From: CBDCDJ01 sp965215355
GTDB taxonomy: Bacteria > Deinococcota > Deinococci > Deinococcales > Trueperaceae
Direction: 5' to 3'
NCBI GenBank assembly: GCA_965215355.1
Contig: CBDCDJ010000007.1
Coordinates: 124,001 to 188,000 of the forward strand
Length of the DNA stretch: 64,000 nt
A model generated the notes under the pieces. That model saw nothing but the letters and a program-made list of their open reading frames with translations. It had not been told where the DNA came from and did not search any database. A program made the translations under genes and the position numbers. Of the stretch, positions 58,842 through 64,000 are shown in pieces; the stretch's first letter is position 1; every line of letters begins with the position of its first letter.

Positions 58842-59564
58842 TCAGGGCGAAGCTGGCTCCTCGCTAACGGGGATGCGCCGCTGCGCCAAGCGTACAACAA
58901 GAATGGTGATTTCGTAAAGAATGACCAGCGGAATGGCGACCAGCGCAAAGTTGAAGGGGTCGGCCGTCGGCGTGATGACCGCTGCCAAAACAGCGCCGAT
59001 GACGATGGCGTAGCGCCGGTACTGAACCAAAAATTTTGCGTAGAGCAAGCCGAGGCGGGCCAACAAAAACCCTAAAACCGGCATCTCGAAAATAGCGCCG
59101 AACACCGCCATAATCACGATGAGCTTGGAAATATAGTCGCCGATGGACGGCAAAACGTTGATTTCACCCTCCAAAAAACCCAAAATGATGGGGATGCTGA
59201 ACGGCAGCACCACATAGCGCCCGAACAGCACACCGGAGGTGAACGCGAGCGCGGTCAAAAAGATAAAGGGGACCGCCCAGCGCCGCTCTTCTCGGTACAA
59301 CCCCGGTGAGATAAACCCCCAAATTTGTCCCACGATGACCGGCGAGGCAATCACGATGCCGAAAAAGCTGGCGATTTGCATACTGACCAAAAAAGGCTCG
59401 AGCAAGTTGAAGGCGTTCAGCGTAAAGTTGGCGGGCAACGGCTCTTTGAGCCAGTCGATAAGCTCGAGCCGAAAATAAAACGCCACGGCCGCCCCGACCA
59501 ACCACGCACCCACCGCGATAAACAGCCGGGTCCTCAACTCCTCGAAGTGCTCTATCAAGGTCAC
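58842..59564 (-). CDS. tatC: Twin-arginine translocase subunit TatC
   Basis: 240 residues from GTG with six membrane segments. The N-terminal LIEHFEELRTRLF, the LLEPFLVSMQIASFFGIVIASPVIVGQIWGFISPGLYREERR block and FEMPVLGFLLARLGLL are diagnostic. TatC binds twin-arginine signals and, with TatA, exports folded proteins. It lies about 105 bases behind tatA on the same strand. An ideal client (twin-arginine ferritin-like protein) lies upstream. Confidence 0.95.
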   Translation of the reverse strand: MTLIEHFEELRTRLFIAVGAWLVGAAVAFYFRLELIDWLKEPLPANFTLNAFNLLEPFLVSMQIASFFGIVIASPVIVGQIWGFISPGLYREERRWAVPFIFLTALAFTSGVLFGRYVVLPFSIPIILGFLEGEINVLPSIGDYISKLIVIMAVFGAIFEMPVLGFLLARLGLLYAKFLVQYRRYAIVIGAVLAAVITPTADPFNFALVAIPLVILYEITILVVRLAQRRIPVSEEPASP

Positions 59565-59670
59565 GCTACGACGTCCTTATGTGAGGCTGCATGTGAGGCT
59601 ACGGCATCCCGGCGGCAGCAGCAAGGCTGACGAGAAGACGCTCGAGCATAAAAATAAACCGCCAAGAATC

Positions 59671-59973
59671 TTAAGCGTTGGACTTTTCGCGCTCCAAGCG
59701 CACTTTTTCCTGCTCGGCACGAAACGCCTCTTGCTCGGCGCGGAGTTGGGCGCGCTCTTCCTCTAACGTTTTCGCCGCGGTTTTGTCCGGCTTGTCGTCT
59801 TTGGAAACCTCTTCTTCGAAGTCGTCTTTCATGTCGCGGATGCCTTTGCGGAACTCGCGGACCGACTGGCCGATGCCTTTCGCCATGTCCGGCAGGCGGC
59901 GCGGCCCGAAGATAAGCAGCACGACGATAAGGATGATGATGATTTCGGGTAAGCCCAGGGGACCGATACGCAT
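59671..59973 (-). CDS. tatA: Twin-arginine translocase subunit TatA
   Basis: 100 residues behind a GGAGG site. One membrane helix (IIIILIVVLLIFG) is followed by the RRLPDMAKGIGQSVREFRKGI amphipathic helix with the FGP hinge, then an unusually long, highly charged, coiled-coil-like tail (EEERAQLRAEQEAFRAEQEKVRLEREK). It forms the pore-like assembly of the Tat system with TatC. Confidence 0.94.
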   Translation of the reverse strand: MRIGPLGLPEIIIILIVVLLIFGPRRLPDMAKGIGQSVREFRKGIRDMKDDFEEEVSKDDKPDKTAAKTLEEERAQLRAEQEAFRAEQEKVRLEREKSNA

Positions 59974-60051
59974 AGTAAACCTCCAGTGGGGGCTAGTTTA
60001 GCACTCTGCTACATGAAAAAGTGTTTTTTTGCAGCCGCCTATAAAACGAAT

Positions 60052-60079
60052 AAGGGGTAGGTGTCACCACCTACCCCTT
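60052..60079. terminator. Two-way hairpin terminator
   Basis: A perfect 12-bp stem (AAGGGGTAGGTG and its complement) around a TCAC loop, 10 bases past the stop of the ferritin-like gene. T-rich bases follow on both sides (CCTTTT on plus, TTATTCGTTTT on minus). It should end the ferritin-like transcript before tatA. Confidence 0.75.
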
Positions 60080-60089
60080 TTCACTTGAA

Positions 60090-61157
60090 TTAGCCTAAGT
60101 TATCGGGGAACGAGGGGTCGAGCAGCGCGTTTGTCTGCTCTACTAAGTTGGCGGGAACGCTGAGGCCGTTGGGGAAGAAACCACCCGTGGCAACCGAAGT
60201 GTCGGTGGTCAACAAGACGATGTTGGCGACCTGACGCGGGGTGCGGCTGAAAGCGATGCCCTGGTCGTTGGTGGGAACGATGTTGGCCCCGACGTCGTCC
60301 GGACCTTCGTGGACCTGCGTGTCGAGTTCTGCGTTGCCGACGATGCCCTGGTCGAGGTCGGTGCTGCCGTCGAGCGAGTCGCGCGCGTCTGAGATGGCCC
60401 GGGTGATGACCCAGGTGTCGAGCCCACCGAAGATGTCGGCGCGCCGCTTGTCGGCTCCGTAGAGGTAGGTGCGAACCGTACCTGCGTGGTACGCCTCGAC
60501 AGCGAGAATCCCTGCGGCCGCTTCCAAAGTGTCGGGATTGGTGATGAATTTAGCCGCGCCTTTGTACGCCGTCACGCCGACATCTTCGAAGATGAACGCG
60601 CCGTGCAAAAAGAGGGCGGCGTTGGCGAAGGGGTTGAACATGGCGGGCGTGAACCCTGCGGGCAGTCCTACCGCGGAGGGGTCGGCGATGAAACTGAACG
60701 CCGCCGCCGCAGCCGTTTGGAAGGACACGTTGAGGTCGATAGTGGGCAGGTCGCCTGCGCTCGTACCCAGCGCATCACGCAAGAACTCCACGTGTTCCAG
60801 CTCGTCCCGCGCGATTTCCTGAGCGTATTCGGCGACGGGGTCGCTGACAGGCCCGACAGCGGGGAAGAGTGACTGCGCCGGGTCGAGGCCGGTGTAGCCG
60901 TCGGGGAGCAGAATCTTATCGGCGCTGTAGCCGGGCAAGTCACCCAAACGCCCGATGGCGGCCAGGTAAAACGCAGCCTCGAGATATTCCAGGTTGAGCG
61001 CGAAGTTGAGAATCGCGGCGTCGTAGTCGGTCTCCTGGGGCGGCTTCGCCATCGTCGTACCGCAGGCGGTGAGTACGGCACCCGCGCCCATCATGCCCAG
61101 GTTGCCTAACATTCTGCGGCGGTCTATTTTGGTGCTGAACAGCTTTGTTGCGTCCAT
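60090..61157 (-). CDS. Twin-arginine ferritin-like (Ferritin_2) lipoprotein
   Basis: 355 residues behind a full AGGAGG site. The N-terminus has a twin-arginine motif (DRRRMLGNLGMMGAGAVLTAC) ending in a lipobox Cys at about 32, so it should be exported folded by Tat and lipid-anchored. The four-helix Ferritin_2 domain carries the metal-binding pattern: LNLEYLEAAFY, RDELEHVEFLRDALG, GAFIFEDVGVTAYKGAAK, and LAVEAYHAGTVRTYLYG, with Glu/His spacing for a di-iron site. Such proteins are linked to metal or oxidative-stress handling in Deinococcota. It is upstream of tatA/tatC. Confidence 0.88.
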   Translation of the reverse strand: MDATKLFSTKIDRRRMLGNLGMMGAGAVLTACGTTMAKPPQETDYDAAILNFALNLEYLEAAFYLAAIGRLGDLPGYSADKILLPDGYTGLDPAQSLFPAVGPVSDPVAEYAQEIARDELEHVEFLRDALGTSAGDLPTIDLNVSFQTAAAAAFSFIADPSAVGLPAGFTPAMFNPFANAALFLHGAFIFEDVGVTAYKGAAKFITNPDTLEAAAGILAVEAYHAGTVRTYLYGADKRRADIFGGLDTWVITRAISDARDSLDGSTDLDQGIVGNAELDTQVHEGPDDVGANIVPTNDQGIAFSRTPRQVANIVLLTTDTSVATGGFFPNGLSVPANLVEQTNALLDPSFPDNLG

Positions 61158-61874
61158 TGATTTCCTCCTCTACTCGGCTTTCGGCCCATGTCCGAGTAAA
61201 TGTGGGTTTGATGTTGGGCCTTCATCAAGAGTTGTACACGCCGGGGGCGTGTCTGGATGTAAAGCTACCTAGTTTCAACCAGAGGACCGGCTCGAGAACC
61301 CCCTCATGGCTCAAAACCTCCCTTCCACCAGATTTTGTAAGCGTTGCAAAAACATGGTACGAATTCAGCCTATAGGTTTAGCGACCACCTTTTATGTGTA
61401 AAGTGCCACTTGTGTGTAAAATGCCACAGCAAGGCTCGGGTATGTGCTTGGACCCTTGCCGCCAAGGCGGCACTGCTCGCTCCGCTTTTTTTATGAATTT
61501 AGCCTCGAGCACCCGCCTCTTGCCGGGCACGCATCGGCTTCTCGAGCCGCGCCCCCCAACCTTTTTGACAGCCGTTCTGAAACCGTTTACAATCGCGTCA
61601 CTGCCGAGATGAATACAGTGGAGTCCAACCTGGTCATGACGAAGGGTCACGATGAGGGACGTGGCGCGGCGGGCGGTGCTCGAGATGAGCCTGAACGTTT
61701 TCGAAGACGTAGCGCTCACCTGGGCCGGTTCGTTCGACCGACGCTTGACGACTCGAGGCGGTGCCAAGGTGACGCCCCGACGTTCGCCCTGGAAAAGGAG
61801 GTTATAGAAGCAGTTTTCAAGTCGCGATGAAGCACGTGGTTGAAGCCTAGAACTCAATTAAGGGAGGAACATCC
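61158..61874. other. 717-base interval before the sugar-transport operon
   Basis: No convincing gene. It holds a small hairpin around 61240 (ACACGCC/GGCGTGT), a direct repeat of TGTGTAAAATGCCAC type at about 61395-61427, a hairpin TGCCGCC/GGCGGCA at about 61458 with a T7 run some 20 bases on (possible terminator), and a consensus promoter at 61565. A 73-codon frame from ATG 61609 to 61830 has poor protein character and no ribosome site. The operon would have a 5' leader of about 275 bases, room for a regulatory RNA structure. Confidence 0.55.
61565..61593 (+). promoter_or_regulatory. Consensus promoter of the sugar ABC operon
   Basis: TTGACA (61565-61570), 17 bases, TACAAT (61588-61593). Transcription from about 61600 gives a long leader before ATG 61875. 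Confidence 0.75.
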
Positions 61875-63329
61875 ATGAAAAACCTGCTAGGCATCTTGGT
61901 TGCCGTGCTGCTCGCCGGGACTGTGTTCGCGCAGTTTGAAGGCGTCGAGGCCGACATCGTCACCTTTACCGGCCCGCAAATCGCCGAGCCGCTGCAGCGC
62001 CGCGCGCCCGAGTTCGAGGCCATGACCGGCGCGAAAATCAACGTCATCACGGTGCCTTTTCCCGACCTTTACCAGCAGATTCTCACCGACGTTTCGACCG
62101 GCAGCAACAGCTACGACGGTTTCGTGTTTGCGCCGCAGTGGATGGTGGACTACATCGTCCCCGGTTACCTGGAAAACTTGAGCGAGCGCATAGGTAATGA
62201 CGCCGACATCCAGTGGAACGACGTGGGCGCGTTCTTCCGCGACTTTTCCTCGACCTACGAGGGCTCAACCTACACCATCCCGCTCGACGGCGACTTTCAG
62301 ATGGTCTACTACCGCACCGACGTGCTGAGTGAAATAGGCATGGAGCCGCCCCAGACTTGGGACGATTACCTGGCAATCGCCGAGGCCGCCCACGGCATGG
62401 ACATGAACGGCGACGGCGAAGGCGACTACGGCAGTTGCATCGGCAAGGCGCGCAACAACCAGGGTTACTGGTTCATCACCTCCATCGCCGCGCCGATGTT
62501 GCAGACCCAAGGCACCTCGCAGGGCGCGTTTTTCGACAACGAGACCCTGGAGCCCTTGGTGAACAACGCGGCTTTTGAACGGGCGCTCGAGATTTACAAA
62601 GCCACCAACCAGTACGGCCCGCCCGACGAGTTGAACTTGGGCGTCGGCGACACGCGCGGCCTGTGGACCGCCGGACGCTGCGCCCTGACCCTCGACTGGG
62701 GCGACATCGGCACGCTCGCCATCGAAGAAGGCTCGCAGGTCGCCGACACCACGGGCGCGGTTATAAATCCCGGCTCGAGGATGGTTCTCGACCGCGCCAC
62801 GGGTGAACTGGTGGAATGCACCGGAGACCTTTGCCCCTACGCCGTGGACGGCGTCAACTATGCACCCTTCGCGGCCTTCGGGGGTTGGTCGGGCGGCGTC
62901 AACGCCGCGGCCGACCCGCAAGTCAAAGACGCCCTCTACGCCTTTTTCAGCTACCTGAACCAGCCTGCGCAGTCCAACGTGGACGTGACGAGGGGCATCA
63001 CGGGTTTCAACCCCTACCGCACCTCACAGTTCGAGAGCACGGACGCCTGGACCCAGGCGGGCATGAGTGAAGAGTTCGCCCAGAACTACTTGGGCGCAAT
63101 AGAACAAAGTCTCAACAGCCCCAACATGGTGCTCGACCTGCGCATCCCCTTCAACCAGCGCTATCAGCAAAACGTGCTCGACACGGCACTGGCGCAGTAT
63201 TTGGCCAGTGAAATCGACGTGGAAGAAACGATGGAGCAGGTTTACGACGGCTGGCAAGAAATCACCGACGAACTCGGGCGTGACACCCAAATCGCCGCTT
63301 ACAACGGCACCCTGGGCGTAGAGCGCTGA
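61875..63329 (+). CDS. Sugar ABC transporter substrate-binding protein
   Basis: 484 residues behind GGGAGG at 7-base spacing. A signal peptide (LLGILVAVLLAGTVFA) with no lipobox Cys is followed by a family 1 solute-binding fold: FTGPQIAEPLQRRAPEFEAMTGAKINVITVPFPDLYQQILTDVSTG, YTIPLDGDFQMVYYRTDVL, LWTAGRCALTLDWGDIGTLA, AFGGWSGGVNAAADPQVKDALYAFFSYL. Several Trp and Asp suit carbohydrate binding. It delivers a sugar to the permeases that follow. The exact sugar cannot be read. Confidence 0.92.
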   Translation: MKNLLGILVAVLLAGTVFAQFEGVEADIVTFTGPQIAEPLQRRAPEFEAMTGAKINVITVPFPDLYQQILTDVSTGSNSYDGFVFAPQWMVDYIVPGYLENLSERIGNDADIQWNDVGAFFRDFSSTYEGSTYTIPLDGDFQMVYYRTDVLSEIGMEPPQTWDDYLAIAEAAHGMDMNGDGEGDYGSCIGKARNNQGYWFITSIAAPMLQTQGTSQGAFFDNETLEPLVNNAAFERALEIYKATNQYGPPDELNLGVGDTRGLWTAGRCALTLDWGDIGTLAIEEGSQVADTTGAVINPGSRMVLDRATGELVECTGDLCPYAVDGVNYAPFAAFGGWSGGVNAAADPQVKDALYAFFSYLNQPAQSNVDVTRGITGFNPYRTSQFESTDAWTQAGMSEEFAQNYLGAIEQSLNSPNMVLDLRIPFNQRYQQNVLDTALAQYLASEIDVEETMEQVYDGWQEITDELGRDTQIAAYNGTLGVER

Positions 63330-63344
63330 AGATTAAGACGTGCT

Positions 63345-63370
63345 GGGGGCTCGAGCTTACTCGAGCCCCC
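63345..63370 (+). terminator. Hairpin between binding-protein and permease genes
   Basis: GGGGGCTCGAG and its complement form an 11-bp stem around CTTA, followed by TCTTTGTCT. Placed 15 bases after the binding-protein stop, it can stop or slow part of the transcripts and stabilise the upstream message, giving more binding protein than permease. Confidence 0.75.
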
Positions 63371-63399
63371 TCTTTGTCTAACCAATAGAGAGTATTCGA

Positions 63400-64000
63400 A
63401 TGGACAAACCTATTTCCAAGCGAACGACCACCGATAAAATAAGCAGCAACCGGTTTACGGACTGGCTGAACCGCAGCGCGGGCAACGTGTTCGTCTTGCC
63501 GTCGGTCGTCATCGTTTTGCTGCTGTCTATTTTCCCGCTCATCGTTTCGGCCTACCTCGCCCTGACCCGCGTCCGGTTCGTGCCGGGCGGCTTCGACATC
63601 ACTTTTGTAGGGCTTAAAAATTTTGACAAGCTCATCAACGGCAGCGAGAAACGGCACTTCCGGGGAGACTTAGAAGCCCTCGCGCCGTACCAGTGGGTCG
63701 TCGTCGCAGTCGCCCTTCTGCTGCTCGCTTACGCGCTGTGGCGCTACCTGCGTGGTGGCAATGCCAAACCGGGCGGCGTCGTCTACCGCATCATTACCTT
63801 CAGCATCCTCGGTTGGGGCGTTTATTTCGTGATGCAAAACTTGAGCCCCGAGGGTCGGCCCGGCACCGTCGTCGTGACGCTTATTTACGTGTTTGTGGGG
63901 CTGTTTTTGCAGTATTTCATCGGCTTGGGGCTGGCGCTCCTGACCACGCAGAACTTACCTGGCAAGCGCTTGTTCAGGGTCATTTTTTTACTCCCGATGA
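63400..64000 (+). CDS. Sugar ABC transporter permease, 3' end outside window
   Basis: 200 residues visible from ATG 63400. A hydrophilic start is followed by the MalF-type first helix (NVFVLPSVVIVLLLSIFPLIVSAYLALTRV), then VRFVPGGFDITFVGLKNFDKLIN, a feature of MalF-like subunits. Further helices around 95-115 (WVVVAVALLLLAYALWRYL), 125-145 and 155-185 follow. An insertion between the first helix and the core (KRHFRGDLEALAPYQW plus a helix) is typical of long MalF-type permeases. The EAA loop lies beyond the edge. Coupled in function to the binding protein upstream. Confidence 0.85.
   Translation, partial: MDKPISKRTTTDKISSNRFTDWLNRSAGNVFVLPSVVIVLLLSIFPLIVSAYLALTRVRFVPGGFDITFVGLKNFDKLINGSEKRHFRGDLEALAPYQWVVVAVALLLLAYALWRYLRGGNAKPGGVVYRIITFSILGWGVYFVMQNLSPEGRPGTVVVTLIYVFVGLFLQYFIGLGLALLTTQNLPGKRLFRVIFLLPM

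Noticed and set aside
61609..61830. 73-codon frame downstream of the 61565 promoter
   Set aside because: No ribosome site, distance from the -10 box is not the leaderless one, and the residues show no protein-like pattern.

Overview
The window is G+C-rich bacterial chromosome. It is packed with housekeeping genes that are mostly in short operons with 1-4 base overlaps. The gene set, the many start codons that sit directly behind a TANACT-type -10 box, and the protein families (Ferritin_2 Tat protein, DUF4388, DUF11 lipoproteins) suggest a Deinococcota member, most likely of the Truepera lineage. That placement is inference. No rRNA, tRNA, CRISPR array or complete insertion sequence was seen.

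1-8604 is the most unusual region. A leucine-rich-repeat/DUF11 gene, open at the left edge, is followed 11 bases later by a 49-residue peptide whose leader fits the lasso-peptide leader signature YxxPxLxxxGxxxxxT. Beyond a strong hairpin lie two DUF11 lipoprotein genes (one also with leucine-rich repeats), then a tightly coupled set: an HPr-kinase-like protein, a radical SAM/SPASM-like enzyme and a NTP_transf_5 nucleotidyltransferase. No lasso cyclase, B2 protease or PqqD-like gene is visible, and the presumed core lacks the Asp/Glu needed for a lasso ring. This looks like an undescribed RiPP-type system.

8605-25983 is core metabolism and information processing: uvrC, a protein kinase with a C-terminal propeller, murA, an aminotransferase, a DEAD-box helicase, pfkA, the coupled threonylcarbamoyl-AMP synthase-purE-purK set, glycerate kinase, aroH and an acyl-CoA dehydrogenase. 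A MITE-like element lies at about 18.0 kb. 26055-27128 is an accessory island: a DUF433 antitoxin gene with a truncated DUF5615 partner, cut off by a low-G+C gene encoding a HEPN-like plus CBS-pair protein.

27143-31445 holds a SAM hydroxide adenosyltransferase and, on the minus strand, a seven-reading-frame run from ispH to dusA. Accessory genes (an unknown protein, a DUF2442 fragment, HicB-like, MntA and HepT) sit between the two housekeeping genes. 31594-43546 carries cell-envelope and vitamin genes: App1-like phosphatase, PBP1A, P1 peptidase, pdxT, crcB, UDP-glucose dehydrogenase, a Wzz-type protein, Nudix and an amidase. 43690-54723 has an unknown protein, a cyclase-ATPase regulator, an EnvC-like/FtsX pair without ftsE, glyA, a DUF7002 gene behind a short leaderless frame, an epimerase, a phosphoesterase and a LysM/M23 endopeptidase.

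54816-64000 has a DUF2229-like protein, a membrane protein, a polyferredoxin-like protein, an AroQ-DAHP synthase fusion, tatC and tatA next to a twin-arginine ferritin-like lipoprotein, and the start of a sugar ABC transporter operon that runs off the right edge.

Two genome-wide signatures stand out. One is leaderless-type promoters (TANACT, 5-9 bases, start codon) at about twenty genes. The other is a marked excess of the palindrome CTCGAG, including outside genes.
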